Shown: in pieces, positions 1 through 8,654 of the stretch
How positions within the stretch are numbered: the stretch's first letter is position 1
How the letters are laid out: every line of letters starts with the position of its first letter
Assembly: GCA_903931835.1 (NCBI GenBank)
Contig: CAIZEE010000258.1
Location: forward strand, 1-40,449
Direction of reading: 5' to 3'
DNA from: an uncultured Elstera sp.
GTDB lineage: Bacteria > Pseudomonadota > Alphaproteobacteria > Elsterales > Elsteraceae
Length of the DNA stretch: 40,449 nt
Program-made: the position numbers and the translations under genes
The notes under the pieces: generated by a model
Database searches by the model: none
What the model was told of the DNA's origin: nothing
The model's input: the letters and a program-made list of their open reading frames with translations, nothing else

Positions 1-108
1 AACGACCTCATCGACCAAGTCTGCGTATCGCGTAAGATCAAGCAGCGTTTTTGCTAATAGCTCTGCCCGATTATAGGTCGGAATGCAGATACTGAGGCTG
101 TTTTTCAC
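1..108 (-). CDS. Family 2 glycosyltransferase, N-terminal fragment
   Basis: Reading the minus strand from a GTG at 108 gives an open frame of about 36 codons that runs off the left edge of the window. It starts MKNSLSICIPTYNRAELL, the classic first beta strand of a GT-A (family 2) glycosyltransferase, where the S-x-x-I-P-T-Y-N-R segment binds the nucleotide part of the sugar donor. Only the N-terminus is present, so substrate and acceptor cannot be told. The gene lies 40 bp downstream of the chemoreceptor gene on the same strand and could be read with it; an AGGCGAG stretch precedes the start. The start codon is uncertain because the frame stays open further upstream. The family is fairly secure from the motif; the role (surface polysaccharide or protein glycosylation) is inference. 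Confidence 0.7.
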   Translation of the reverse strand, partial: MKNSLSICIPTYNRAELLAKTLLDLTRYADLVDEVV

Positions 109-148
109 AGTCTTTTCTCGCCTAGAAAACGTCGGAATGGCCAGGAGT

Positions 149-2194
149 CTATGTTGCTATGTCTGGCGTGCCAAGCCGTTCGATCAGGCCCAACAGAAGT
201 GTCTGGTCCGTATCGGAAAGATCGAAACGGACGCGCAGTTCTTCGCGAAGGCGCGACAACTTAAGGAACGGCAGGCTCACGCTCAACCCGTCAATATGGA
301 GCGTCCCGCTATCCGCCAATTTTGCTGCCTCGTCGCAGGTGATCCGGACGCCGCCGATCGACACATCCTGGATTGATCCCCTGACCTCGCCGAGCGATGT
401 CGAGAGCATGCATCCATGGGGCAATTCGAAGCGCTGGTTCTCCCGACGGTCGACGTCTTCAGACGCGGTTCGCACGACCTTGACCAGCCGGGTGCGAAGA
501 CCGACGACATTGTCGGCAACCTCGGCCGCCGTTGACCGGACATCGGCGGCGCGGCCGCCGGTCGATTGCGCCTCCTGTGCGACGCTGGAAATCTGGCGCG
601 CCACCTCACGAGCGGCACTTGCCGTCTCGACGATGCTGCGGCCGATTTCCTTGGTGGCGATCGACTGTTGGGCGATGCTGGACGCGATGCTGCTATTGAT
701 CTGGTCGATATCGATGACCGCAGCACCGGTTTCCTTGACGGCGTTGACCGCCGCTTCGGTCCCGCGCCGGACATTGTCGATCTGGATGGATATATCCTGC
801 GTCGCGCGGGCAGTTTGGCTCGCCAGGTTCTTGACCTCCGTCGCCACCACGGCGAAGCCCTTGCCAGCCTCGCCCGCCCGTGCCGCCTCGATAGTGGCGT
901 TCAGCGCCAGTAGATTGGTGCGCGCCGCAATCTCGCTGATCAATCGCACCACCGTGTCGATTTGCGCCACCGCTTGCGATAGCGACAGGATCACCTGTTC
1001 GGTTTCCTGGCCCTGGGCGACGGCGTTCCGGCTGATCTCGGCGGCCCTCGTTACCTGTTCCGAAATATCGGAAATCGATTTGGCCAATTCCTCAGTGGTA
1101 CCGGCGACCAGTTGAGCATTGGCCAATGCCTGTTCGGCTGCGCTCGCGACCGATTGCGAATCGGAACTGACGCGATTGGCGGAGCGAGCCATCTCCTCGG
1201 CCGTGTGGTCGAGCGAGGTGGTTCGGCCGGCGACTTTATCGACGGCATCGCGCGTCTCCAGCTCCAGGACATTCGCCATGGTGCGGAGCGCTTCGCGCCT
1301 TCCATGTTCGTTTTCGGTCTTCAGGCGTTCGGCCTCCGCTTCCAGCCCGCGTGCCGAAACCAGACGGTTACGCAGTGTTCTGGTCGCGCGGATGAGTATG
1401 CCGACCTCATCCTTGCGATCGGTTTCTGCTGTATCGGCAAGATCGCCATCGGCAAGCTGCTCAATTGCCGCAGAGGCGCGGTGGATCGGTCGCGCGACCT
1501 GGAAGACGGCGATCCACTGCAGCAGCAGATAGGCAAGGGCGAGGCCGCCAAGCGATGCATAGATCAGTTCATGACGGGCGATATCGCCCTTCGCGATGGT
1601 TTTATCGCGATCGCTTGCCATATCCTGACGCTCGAAATCGGCGAGCGTCTTGGACACGGTATCGAGCGTGGCTTTCATCTCACGCTCTTTCGCTTCGGAA
1701 AGCTGCACCGCTTCGGCGTGCTTGCCAGCGGCCAATAGCGAGAATACCTGCCGGCCCGCCTCATCGCGTCTGGTGACGGCGGCGCGGTAGCTGTCGACCG
1801 CTGCGGTCTCTTCTGGATCAGGATCGATGACAACGAGGCGGTTCAGATCGTCGATCACCGTCTTGATAGCCGCGTCATAGTTCGCCTGCATGCGGTGGAG
1901 CTCGTCGTTTGATGCTGCCAGCAGGGCGGCTTTCTCTGCCGTCTCTGCTTGCGACAGCGCGACGTCCGCCTCATTGGCGAGGCGCAGCCTCGTCCCGTTA
2001 TGGTCGATAATCAGGTCCAGCCCCGCCGTTACGCCGTTGAGCGCCTGAGAAAACAGAACGATCATCAATACAGACATGATCGCCAAAACGATGGCTGGAA
2101 TGGCGACCTTCTTCACGATGCTAAGATTGGAAACAAATCTCGCCCACCACCGCAACGGCGGCGGAAGCCAAATTGTATCGGAATCGAAATTCAT
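149..2194 (-). CDS. Methyl-accepting chemotaxis protein with C-terminal PilZ domain
   Basis: A 681-residue transmembrane chemoreceptor. Membrane helices lie near residues 30-50 and 211-231 and enclose a periplasmic sensor of about 155 residues that looks like a four-helix bundle. A HAMP segment follows (about 232-285), then the MCP signalling coiled coil (about 310-575) with the conserved CheA/CheW-binding tip around 420-460 ([20 protein letters not shown]). The last 100 residues form a PilZ domain with both c-di-GMP motifs visible: R-x3-R at 584-588 and DVSIGG at 610-615. The receptor should pass signals to CheA while sensing c-di-GMP at its C-terminus; the Azospirillum Tlp1 receptor has a comparable design. 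No che genes are nearby, so it is an orphan receptor. The ligand is unknown. Confidence 0.93.
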   Translation of the reverse strand: MNFDSDTIWLPPPLRWWARFVSNLSIVKKVAIPAIVLAIMSVLMIVLFSQALNGVTAGLDLIIDHNGTRLRLANEADVALSQAETAEKAALLAASNDELHRMQANYDAAIKTVIDDLNRLVVIDPDPEETAAVDSYRAAVTRRDEAGRQVFSLLAAGKHAEAVQLSEAKEREMKATLDTVSKTLADFERQDMASDRDKTIAKGDIARHELIYASLGGLALAYLLLQWIAVFQVARPIHRASAAIEQLADGDLADTAETDRKDEVGILIRATRTLRNRLVSARGLEAEAERLKTENEHGRREALRTMANVLELETRDAVDKVAGRTTSLDHTAEEMARSANRVSSDSQSVASAAEQALANAQLVAGTTEELAKSISDISEQVTRAAEISRNAVAQGQETEQVILSLSQAVAQIDTVVRLISEIAARTNLLALNATIEAARAGEAGKGFAVVATEVKNLASQTARATQDISIQIDNVRRGTEAAVNAVKETGAAVIDIDQINSSIASSIAQQSIATKEIGRSIVETASAAREVARQISSVAQEAQSTGGRAADVRSTAAEVADNVVGLRTRLVKVVRTASEDVDRRENQRFELPHGCMLSTSLGEVRGSIQDVSIGGVRITCDEAAKLADSGTLHIDGLSVSLPFLKLSRLREELRVRFDLSDTDQTLLLGLIERLGTPDIAT

Positions 2195-2465
2195 CAGAAC
2201 AACGCCTCTTTCATGGTGGCGAGCCCGGACTCGGCTCCTAACTCACTAGAATTCACAATCTCAGGTCGGTTTCGGCTGCTTCCAGCACATCTGTTCTGGC
2301 TTGATCCGAATGTGAGGAAACTGCTGGCGGTCAGTATCCCAGCATACCGTATACCAATGCGGTTTGATCCCCTCAGTGTACATAAATGTCTCGGTCCGTC
2401 ACGAACGAACCGAAGGGACAGCTAACTCAGCTGGCGTCAAGTCCCGAAGCATCATGCCGCCAGCG
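2195..2465. other. 270-bp gap without a gene, upstream of the chemoreceptor
   Basis: Both flanking genes are on the minus strand, so this gap holds the chemoreceptor promoter and the 3' end of the cytochrome unit. A perfect 7-bp inverted repeat, GCTGGCG (2430-2436) with CGCCAGC (2458-2464), lies just after the cytochrome stop codon. It could be a weak terminator but lacks a T tract. A GCAT...ATGC element around an ACCGTATACCA core lies at 2342-2360 and resembles GntR-type operators only loosely. I found no convincing coding remnant on either strand. Confidence 0.4.
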
Positions 2466-3050
2466 TTATTTCCATCGCGCGACCGTGTAGGCCAGGTCCA
2501 TCAGCTCCCGGTCGCTGACCGGCTGCAGAACCTCTGCCATCGAGCCATCATAGCCGTGCCGCGTGTTGCTTTTGTACTCGCGCAGCGTCTTTAGCAGATA
2601 ATCTTCGCGCTGGCCTGCGATGCGCGGCACGTTGTCGGCGCCGCCGAGATTGGGGCGGTGGCAGAAATCACAGCGATTCTGCTTGATCAGCGCCCGGCCA
2701 TGGTCGATGCGTGCGGCGTCACCCGCATCCACTTGCGGCTGTGGTGGCGGCAAGGTGGCGATGAAGTCGGAGACAGCGCGCAGATCGTCATCGGTGAACG
2801 GCTTTGCCACCTCGTTCATGATCTCGTTAAGGCGCAGGCGATCGCGGAACATGTAAAGCTGAATCAGCGCATAGGGTGCCGTCTGGCCGCCGAGCGAGGG
2901 AATGTTCTCCGTCTCCGACGTTCCCTTCTCACCATGGCAGGCAAGGCACGGGCCGACCTTGTCGGCGAGCGTCTCCGCCTCGGCAATGGGCGCGGCGGCT
3001 GTGAGAGCCAGCAGCGCGCCCACCAATAGTTTGCGCATCGCGTCGATCAT
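2466..3050 (-). CDS. Periplasmic diheme cytochrome c (c4-like)
   Basis: About 194 residues with an N-terminal signal peptide ([21 protein letters not shown]) and two haem-binding motifs, CLACH near residue 37 and CDFCH near residue 130, so two class I cytochrome c folds in tandem. This is the usual size and layout of cytochrome c4-type electron carriers. The gene starts 12 bp or so after the sugar dehydrogenase gene on the same strand, so the two are almost certainly co-transcribed and the cytochrome is the likely electron acceptor of the dehydrogenase or the link to the terminal oxidase. The start could be GTG 3053, ATG 3050 or ATG 3038; the last gives the neatest signal peptide. Distal axial ligands were not assigned. 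Confidence 0.88.
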   Translation of the reverse strand: MIDAMRKLLVGALLALTAAAPIAEAETLADKVGPCLACHGEKGTSETENIPSLGGQTAPYALIQLYMFRDRLRLNEIMNEVAKPFTDDDLRAVSDFIATLPPPQPQVDAGDAARIDHGRALIKQNRCDFCHRPNLGGADNVPRIAGQREDYLLKTLREYKSNTRHGYDGSMAEVLQPVSDRELMDLAYTVARWK

Positions 3051-3065
3051 CACTGTGGCGTCCCG

Positions 3066-4325
3066 TTAGTGGCTGTAGCTGAGCCGATAGACGGCGCCGT
3101 TCCAGTCATCCGAGATCAGCATCGAGCCGTCCTTCATCTGCAATACGTCGACGGGTCGGCCAATATAGGTGTTGTTCTGCAGGAAGCCGGTGACAAGCGG
3201 CACGACATCCTTGCGCTGATCGCCAGGCTCTGCCCAATTCGGCAGCAGCCCGTCCTTGCCGAGCTTGATTAGGACGACGTCGGCGCCGAACCTGTTGGTA
3301 CGGTTCCACGAACCGTGCCGCGCGAGGATGATATTGTCGTGAAATTCCGCCGGGAACATGCTGCCGGTGTAAAAACGCATGCCGAGCACGGCGGCGTGCG
3401 GCCCGAGCAAGGCGATCGGATGCACGAATTCCTCGCAGGAGCGGCCCCAGCCGAATTCGGGATCGGCGATGTTGCCCTGATGGCAATAGGGGTAGCCGAA
3501 ATTGTCCCTGCCCGGGTTCATCAGCCGATTGAGCTTATCGTTCGGTACGTCCTCCGACAGCCAGTCGCGGCTGTTTTCTGAGAAATACAGGATCTTTGTG
3601 TTTGGCTGCCAATCCATACCGACGATTTGGCGAATGCCGCGCGCCACCACTTCCACGCCGCTGCCATCGAGATTGATGCGGCGAATTTGGGCGTGCTGGT
3701 CATCGGGCATGCAGATATTGCAGGGGGCGCCGACCTGGAAATACAGCTTGCTGTCCGGGCCGATCGTGAGCGTCTTCCAGCCATGCGCCTCGTCCTTGGG
3801 CAAATCGCTATAGATCACCGTCGGCTTGGCCGGGTTATCGAGCGTGTCCTCGATATTCTCGATCTTGGAGATCTGCGACAGCTCGCCGATATAGAGCGTG
3901 CCGTCCTTGAAGGCGAGGCCGTTCGGCCGGTACAGGCCGGACGCAATCACCTTGACCTCACGGACTCCACCCTTGTCGGTGATCGCATAGACCTTGTCGG
4001 CCAGGCGCGTGCTGACGAACACCGTACCCTTATCGCCAAGCTTCAGCGTACGGGCATTACCGATACCGGACGCATAGACCTCCAGCTTGAAGCCCTTCGG
4101 CACGACCAGCTTGTCGAGCGGCAGTTTGTCCCGGGCCGTTGGGAGCGGCGGCGGGGCAACCGGCGCGAGCTTCTTGGCGGCCTCATTTTCCGGCTGACCG
4201 ATTAAGGGTGATCCGGGCGGCAAAGGGGCTGCTGCCTGTTGTGCCACGACGGGAGCCATAGCGAGCAGGCCATAGCATAGTGCCGCCAGAGTGCCAGTGC
4301 GCAGGCTTGTTGCAGAGATTGTCAT
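3066..4325 (-). CDS. Sorbosone dehydrogenase-type (GSDH-like) sugar dehydrogenase
   Basis: A 419-residue exported protein. I take the ATG at 4325 because GAGGAGGGGG stands just upstream of it; a TTG at 4343 would add six residues. A signal peptide (to about residue 30, ending VVAQQA) is followed by a six-bladed beta-propeller of the L-sorbosone/glucose dehydrogenase family. Typical segments are LPKGFKLEVYASGI-like blade 1, RPNGLAFKDGTLYIGE, NPGRDNFGYPYCHQG and RHGSWNRTNRFG. Enzymes of this family oxidise aldoses or related carbonyls in the periplasm, often with PQQ, and pass electrons to a cytochrome c. The diheme cytochrome gene directly downstream fits that role. The true substrate and whether PQQ is bound are not evident from sequence; no pqq genes are in the window. 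Confidence 0.85.
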   Translation of the reverse strand: MTISATSLRTGTLAALCYGLLAMAPVVAQQAAAPLPPGSPLIGQPENEAAKKLAPVAPPPLPTARDKLPLDKLVVPKGFKLEVYASGIGNARTLKLGDKGTVFVSTRLADKVYAITDKGGVREVKVIASGLYRPNGLAFKDGTLYIGELSQISKIENIEDTLDNPAKPTVIYSDLPKDEAHGWKTLTIGPDSKLYFQVGAPCNICMPDDQHAQIRRINLDGSGVEVVARGIRQIVGMDWQPNTKILYFSENSRDWLSEDVPNDKLNRLMNPGRDNFGYPYCHQGNIADPEFGWGRSCEEFVHPIALLGPHAAVLGMRFYTGSMFPAEFHDNIILARHGSWNRTNRFGADVVLIKLGKDGLLPNWAEPGDQRKDVVPLVTGFLQNNTYIGRPVDVLQMKDGSMLISDDWNGAVYRLSYSH

Positions 4326-4439
4326 TGAATTCCCCCTCCTCAAGCATCAAGCCACCCGCTTCGTGGGCATTTATGAGCTTAGCAGCGCCATTTTTCGTCC
4401 GATATGCAATCCGCGCAGAGCCATCTGTCGGCGCTCGGA

Positions 4440-7400
4440 TTATGCGTGGTGAAGCGCCAGGAGCACGTCGGATTGCGGCCGATCGGTCGCGAGCAAGGCG
4501 GCTGGGCTGACGACCGAGTTCATAGCCGATGATAGCGGCGGTACGATACTGCTGATGGACAGGGCAGGCGGCGAAGCCGGGGTTACTGGCGATGCAGTGA
4601 CCGCCGGCGCTACCACCGTGATCAAACTCCACGCGCCCCAATGCGGATTGGTCGACGTACCGCCGTCATTCGCCCGGACATAAAGCGATTGTGTGCCCGA
4701 TTGGATCTGATAGCGGACGCCGCTCAGCGTATTTGAAAACACAGCTGTGTTATTCGTCTGCGCCGCCCCGCTGAAGCTCAGCGTGCCTTTTGCCCCAGGG
4801 CCGCTCTTAACGTAGAATTCGTATTGTGAGACCGTGGTGCCGTTGGTGGGGTCGTTTTCACTGAACAGATCGCTCGCCGAATAAGACGCACCCGCTGTCG
4901 CAGCGACATAGCCGTTGGGGCTGATCGGCGTGATCATCGGGCCGGGCGCGCTCGCCACGGTTACGGTATCGATCACCCAGTTGCTCCACGCGGCGCCGTC
5001 AGAGACCCGGACATAGATCGACGTCGTCGCCGATGCCGAATTGGCGAGGAACGTCACGTGCGACAACTCTGCGGCGTTGACGGTGATATAGCCGCTGGCG
5101 CTACCGTCATTGTACAAGCTGCCGGCCGTATCGGTACTGAGATACTGCGCCCGGTCATAGAACTGATATTGCGTAATCGCGTAAGTATCGGATGTCATTG
5201 AGACCAGAGACGAGCTTCCCAACGTTCCAGCAAACCCGACACTTACCGTCATTGCCGCCAGCACCGGCGGAACCTCGGCCGGCGCCGTTATCGTGATGGT
5301 AGACCACGCCCCCCAATGCGGATTGGTCGACGTGCCGTTATTGGCACGGACATAAAGAATGTCTTTCCCCGCCTCGGCGACGTAGCTGACCGAAGCCAAT
5401 GAGCCCGCGTCGACATAAACCGGTGTGTCGTTTGGTTTGACCGAACCGCGGACCGACAGGCTCGCGATACCGCCGGTCGCGTCGGCCAGGTACAGCTCAA
5501 ACTGCGTTATCGCAGGGCCCGCCGGGCTGTTGTAGGCGAACAAGTCGCTTGTACCAAAGGCCTCGCCATGGGTCGCTGTCATCAGCCCATTGGACTGGGC
5601 GGTGACGGTTGGGCGCGCGGTGTCGGTGATCGTCACGGTGTCGATCACCCAATTTCCCCAAACGATGCCGTCGGAGGCGCGCACCCAGATAATCGCCTTG
5701 TCGGCGGCATTGTTGGATGTGGGCGTAAAGGTCACGCTCGACAACGCATTGGCAGCGACCTGGAAATAGCCGCTGGGAGAACCGTTATTGAGCAGCGTTC
5801 CGGCGGGATCTCCCCCGCGATATTGCAGTGGTTCAAAGAACTGATAGTTCGTGGCGTCCGATGGTGGGTTTAGCACCAAATTGGAACCCGACACGGTTTC
5901 GGTCTGGTCGATGGTCAGCGTCTGCGCTGTCAGCGCCGGCCCCGAGTCAGGCGGAGCGGTGATCGTCAGGGTTTCCCACGCCCCCCAATGTGGCTTCGCG
6001 TCAGTACCGTCATTGGCCCGGACATACAGAATATCCTTGCCGGTCCCGGCAAAATAGCTGACCGAACTGAGCTGACCGACATCGACATAAACCGGCATAT
6101 CGTTCCGCTGGACCGAACTGCCGATCGACAGGCTGGCGATGCCGCCGCCGGCGTCGGAGAGATAGAACTCGTATTCGGCAACTGTCGCATTGGGATACTC
6201 GCTCTGCCCGACAACCAAATTGCTGACGTTAAAATCCTGCCCGCGAGCAGCGGCGATCGCAGTCCCTTCAGGAGCGTTGACGATCGGACCCTGGCCGCTC
6301 GGAACTGTGAGCGTAAATGTGAACGGCGTGCTGGTCGCATAGCCATCCGCTGCCGTCAGCGTCACTTGTAATTGTCCGCCATAAAGCCCGGACGCGACGG
6401 TTATCGACGACAAATCGGCGGCGGTTAGGCTCGTGCTGGTGCCGACCGGTATTGCCGAGCCGCCTAACTCCAGCGACGCGCCTGAGCCCGTATAGCTCAG
6501 CGTATAGGTCAAATCCGATGTTGCGATACCGTTGGAATCCGACGCTCGTATCAGCGCGGAAAAATTGAATGGGACGCCGGTGTTGGTGGGCGCCACCGAC
6601 GTCAATGACAGAGCCGGCCTGGCCGGGGCGGCGGAGGTGAGGGTCAGCGTTGTCGAACCGGTTGCCCCGATCTCATCCTGAACAGTAATGGAGATGACTG
6701 CGGTGCCGCTGACACCGGTACGAGCGAAACTCGTCTCTTCAATTCCCAGGGCGTTTAGGTTTTCTACCTTGGTCCCAAGAGCGAAGCCATCGACGACAAG
6801 GACTCCGGAACCGCTTAGCACGGTAACAGTGTAGGTAAGAAAGGCGAAATGCACGCCGTCATTATCGGTCGCGTTAATAAGCGGACCCAGGGCAATCGAC
6901 TTATCGACGCCAAAAGCTATGGCCGCAGAGGCGCCAGTAACCGTGATGGCCGGCGGCGCCGGACCGGTCACCGTGATGGTGGTGCCGGCGCTTCCGCCGC
7001 CCTGATTGGTCGCGGTAACTGAGATCGTATCATAGCCGTAGATTGGCGTGACATAGGTGAACGTGCTGAGCTGAGCGGGCGTGATTGTAAGCACCGAAGT
7101 GGCAAAGTAGAACTGGCTACCCAGCATGAAATAGCCGCCCTTTACGGAACCGACATTGTCGAACCTATAGCTGCTGATCGTCCCAGTCGTATCGACCACG
7201 CTGAAGAGCGATGAGACGGCGATCGTCTGCTCTGGTTGGGAGATCGTCTGGTTGATTGCGGTGAGATAAAATCCGGATGCGCTGGCCGTTGGCGCTGGGC
7301 TGAACGCAGGAGCTGCCGCTTGGGTTGTTGCTGCCGTTTTAGCGGTCAAGGGCGACGCTGATGTGGCCGTTGGTGCCGCCTCCGCCGATACGGGCACTGT

Positions 7401-7553
7401 AGCACTCTCCGGCCGCGGGGCGGCGACGGGCGCTGCGATAACGAGTTCGGCGCTGCTCACCGTGGCGACGGGATTGCCGAAATAAGCGGCGATACAGGCA
7501 GGACAGCCGCATAACAGCGACGGGCGGTGGGGGACGACTAGATTTTGGTCCAT
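4440..7553 (-). CDS. Large repeat protein of alternating beta-rich modules, unknown function
   Basis: A 1037-residue protein with no standard signal peptide. The N-terminus carries a cysteine cluster, CGCPAC (residues 15-20), followed by an Ala/Pro/Thr-rich linker to about residue 95. Beta-rich segments of cadherin/Ig-like appearance fill 95-420. From about 423 to 983 there are five modules of about 110 residues in the order A-B-A-B-A: the A modules end in YVRAN(D/N)G...PHWGAW and the B modules in W-x-NWVIDTVT. The C-terminus is Ser/Pro-rich and ends in LLALHHA. No RTX calcium repeats and no secretion or sortase signal were seen. It is probably a surface or secreted protein, perhaps an adhesin, and type I secretion is possible but unproven. 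The gene stands alone on its strand with a 376-bp upstream region holding palindromes. The protein is certainly real; its function is unknown. Confidence 0.75.
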   Translation of the reverse strand: MDQNLVVPHRPSLLCGCPACIAAYFGNPVATVSSAELVIAAPVAAPRPESATVPVSAEAAPTATSASPLTAKTAATTQAAAPAFSPAPTASASGFYLTAINQTISQPEQTIAVSSLFSVVDTTGTISSYRFDNVGSVKGGYFMLGSQFYFATSVLTITPAQLSTFTYVTPIYGYDTISVTATNQGGGSAGTTITVTGPAPPAITVTGASAAIAFGVDKSIALGPLINATDNDGVHFAFLTYTVTVLSGSGVLVVDGFALGTKVENLNALGIEETSFARTGVSGTAVISITVQDEIGATGSTTLTLTSAAPARPALSLTSVAPTNTGVPFNFSALIRASDSNGIATSDLTYTLSYTGSGASLELGGSAIPVGTSTSLTAADLSSITVASGLYGGQLQVTLTAADGYATSTPFTFTLTVPSGQGPIVNAPEGTAIAAARGQDFNVSNLVVGQSEYPNATVAEYEFYLSDAGGGIASLSIGSSVQRNDMPVYVDVGQLSSVSYFAGTGKDILYVRANDGTDAKPHWGAWETLTITAPPDSGPALTAQTLTIDQTETVSGSNLVLNPPSDATNYQFFEPLQYRGGDPAGTLLNNGSPSGYFQVAANALSSVTFTPTSNNAADKAIIWVRASDGIVWGNWVIDTVTITDTARPTVTAQSNGLMTATHGEAFGTSDLFAYNSPAGPAITQFELYLADATGGIASLSVRGSVKPNDTPVYVDAGSLASVSYVAEAGKDILYVRANNGTSTNPHWGAWSTITITAPAEVPPVLAAMTVSVGFAGTLGSSSLVSMTSDTYAITQYQFYDRAQYLSTDTAGSLYNDGSASGYITVNAAELSHVTFLANSASATTSIYVRVSDGAAWSNWVIDTVTVASAPGPMITPISPNGYVAATAGASYSASDLFSENDPTNGTTVSQYEFYVKSGPGAKGTLSFSGAAQTNNTAVFSNTLSGVRYQIQSGTQSLYVRANDGGTSTNPHWGAWSLITVVAPAVTASPVTPASPPALSISSIVPPLSSAMNSVVSPAALLATDRPQSDVLLALHHA
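4605..6287 (-). repeat. Tandem A-B-A-B-A coding repeats, period about 225 codons
   Basis: Within the large repeat protein, the motif PHWGAW recurs at residues 521, 745 and 970, a spacing of 224-225 residues (about 675 bp). The motif NWVIDTVT recurs at about residues 634 and 858, between the A copies. DNA similarity between copies is visible around 4640, 5310 and 5980, where the stretch encoding PHWGAW is nearly identical. The array has therefore grown by duplicating an A+B pair, not single modules. Confidence 0.85.
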
Positions 7554-7591
7554 AGAGCTACGACGCCATAGTAATAGGTCCTGCGGTCGGG

Positions 7592-7611
7592 CGGACTGTA
7601 CCGTCAGTCCG
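7592..7611. other. Hairpin in the leader of the repeat-protein gene
   Basis: CGGACTG (7592-7598) and CAGTCCG (7605-7611) form a perfect 7-bp stem with a 6-nt loop, about 40-60 nt upstream of the start codon of the 1037-residue protein. No T tract follows on the gene's strand. It may lie in the 5' untranslated region and affect translation or stability. Confidence 0.45.
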
Positions 7612-7678
7612 GCTTCTTTGAAATAAGCTAAATCGCAGAGTGTTCGGTTCCTAAGTCAGGGAATTCCGGACCGAAGCA

Positions 7679-7698
7679 TATCTGTAATATTACAGATA
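7679..7698. promoter_or_regulatory. Perfect 20-bp palindrome, probable operator
   Basis: TATCTGTAATATTACAGATA is a perfect palindrome about 126 bp upstream of the repeat-protein start. It overlaps the stop codon of the hydrolase remnant. Symmetry of this length points to a dimeric DNA-binding protein; I cannot name the regulator family. The TGTAATATTACA core could in principle serve TetR-, MarR- or CRP-type proteins. Confidence 0.5.
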
Positions 7699-7903
7699 CC
7701 TCTTCGTTACATGCGATCGTATGTAATGAATTCCCGGGCAGGGCGCGTCGAGGAACGTCGTCATCGTTTCGAGGAATAGGTCCGGCCGCGCCGTGTGCGG
7801 GATATGGCCGTCGCTGTCACAGGCAACGACCTTGGCGTTCAGGCTTCAGGCTGACGGCAAGGCTCGGAATGGACAGCAAGAGCAGGATCACTAAGCGCTT
7901 CAT
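7690..7903 (-). pseudogene. Alpha/beta-hydrolase remnant with internal deletion
   Basis: From ATG 7903 the minus strand reads MKRLVILLLLSIPSLAVS, a good signal peptide, and then stops within 28 codons. In a neighbouring frame, from about 7839 down to a TAA at 7690, it reads NAKVVACDSDGHIPHTARPD and on through FLETMTTFLDAP. That is a typical alpha/beta-hydrolase C-terminus, with the catalytic-triad histidine expected in the GHIPH segment. The two pieces meet at a short direct repeat (AGCCTGA twice), which suggests that most of the gene was lost by slippage or recombination. The start lies 26 bp after the tetR stop codon on the same strand, so the intact gene was probably co-transcribed with the regulator. 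It is possible that the two ends come from different genes. Confidence 0.55.
7707..7726. promoter_or_regulatory. Near-perfect 20-bp palindrome, second probable operator
   Basis: TTACATGCGATCGTATGTAA is palindromic except for one mismatched pair. Its centre is 28 bp from that of the perfect palindrome at 7679-7698, but the half-site differs (TTACAT against ATCTGTAA), so the two may bind different proteins. It lies in the tail of the hydrolase remnant, upstream of the repeat-protein gene. Confidence 0.4.
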
Positions 7904-7929
7904 CGAGGTTTACCCTGCCAGATCTCGCC

Positions 7930-8598
7930 TTAGAGAGCTGCGGCGCTGTTTGGCGCCTGGTCGACGCCGTAAGCCGCGAAGAAGACGTCAACGATGCGCT
8001 TCGCGACGATTTCGGCGTCAGGCGCACCGGGGGGATCGATACCAAGCACCATGCGCATATGTTTGCTGCCCGTACACATCGATTTCAGAAAACCAGCCAT
8101 CTCGTCTGGTTCCGACAGTCGCCGCAGGTTTCCGCGCTGTATGTGGGCTTCCAGAAAGTCGGCGATAATGCGTTCGTTACAGCCTGGTCCGCGTTCATAG
8201 AAGATTCGGCCGACTTCGGGCGAGCGTCCGCTCTCCCCGGCGATGATCCGATAGACGGCGATGCCCTCGGCCGAGCTGATCTTGCGTATGAAGCGCTCGC
8301 AAAATCGCTCCAGCGCGGCTCTAAGGTCCATTTCCTGCTCAAGGGCGGAAATCAGCGTATCTCGGAAAACCTCTGCTTTCCGGTCAATAACGGCGGCGAA
8401 TAACTCCTCCTTGGAGGAAAAATAGCTCCACAGCGTGCCCTTTGAGCCACCAAGTGCCGCCGAAATTGCCGACATCGACGTGCCGGCATAGCCATTTTCG
8501 AGGAAACAACGTTCCGCGACGTCAAGAATGGCGTTGTGCCTCTCAATCTGGCGTTTCTCCCTTTTGCCAAGGGTCGCTGTTTCCGCTGCCTCACTCAT
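7930..8598 (-). CDS. TetR-family repressor of the adjacent efflux operon
   Basis: A 222-residue TetR/AcrR regulator. The helix-turn-helix occupies about residues 20-65 (ILDVAERCFLENGYAGTSMS, then ISAALGGSKGTLWSYFSSKEELF), and the rest is a helical ligand-binding and dimer domain of normal size. It is divergent from the NodT/EmrA/EmrB operon with a 107-bp gap that holds two matching palindromes, one on its own promoter and one on the efflux promoter. By analogy with AcrR- and TtgR-like systems it should repress both and release when it binds a substrate of the pump. The ligand is unknown. The start ATG at 8598 fits the promoter position; its Shine-Dalgarno sequence is weak. Confidence 0.9.
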   Translation of the reverse strand: MSEAAETATLGKREKRQIERHNAILDVAERCFLENGYAGTSMSAISAALGGSKGTLWSYFSSKEELFAAVIDRKAEVFRDTLISALEQEMDLRAALERFCERFIRKISSAEGIAVYRIIAGESGRSPEVGRIFYERGPGCNERIIADFLEAHIQRGNLRRLSEPDEMAGFLKSMCTGSKHMRMVLGIDPPGAPDAEIVAKRIVDVFFAAYGVDQAPNSAAAL

Positions 8599-8621
8599 GT
8601 CGACTTACCGCCTTCTGTTAA

Positions 8622-8643
8622 AACCATACTATTTAGTACGATT
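8622..8643. promoter_or_regulatory. Operator 1, over the tetR promoter
   Basis: The imperfect palindrome AACCATAC-N6-GTACGATT matches operator 2 in both half-sites except for one base. It covers the -10 element of the tetR promoter, which suits autorepression. Binding by the adjacent TetR protein is inferred from location and symmetry. Confidence 0.65.
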
Positions 8644-8654
8644 CATGTTGACAA
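8626..8654 (-). promoter_or_regulatory. Predicted tetR promoter
   Basis: On the minus strand a -35 TTGTCA (8654-8649) and a -10 TAGTAT (8631-8626) are separated by 17 bp and lie 28 bp upstream of the tetR start. The -35 overlaps that of the divergent efflux promoter, so the two promoters probably compete for polymerase. Confidence 0.55.

Noticed and set aside
7679-7726. The two palindromes as an attachment site or inverted-repeat end of a mobile element
   Set aside because: There is no integrase or transposase nearby, no direct-repeat target duplication, and the palindromes differ from each other.
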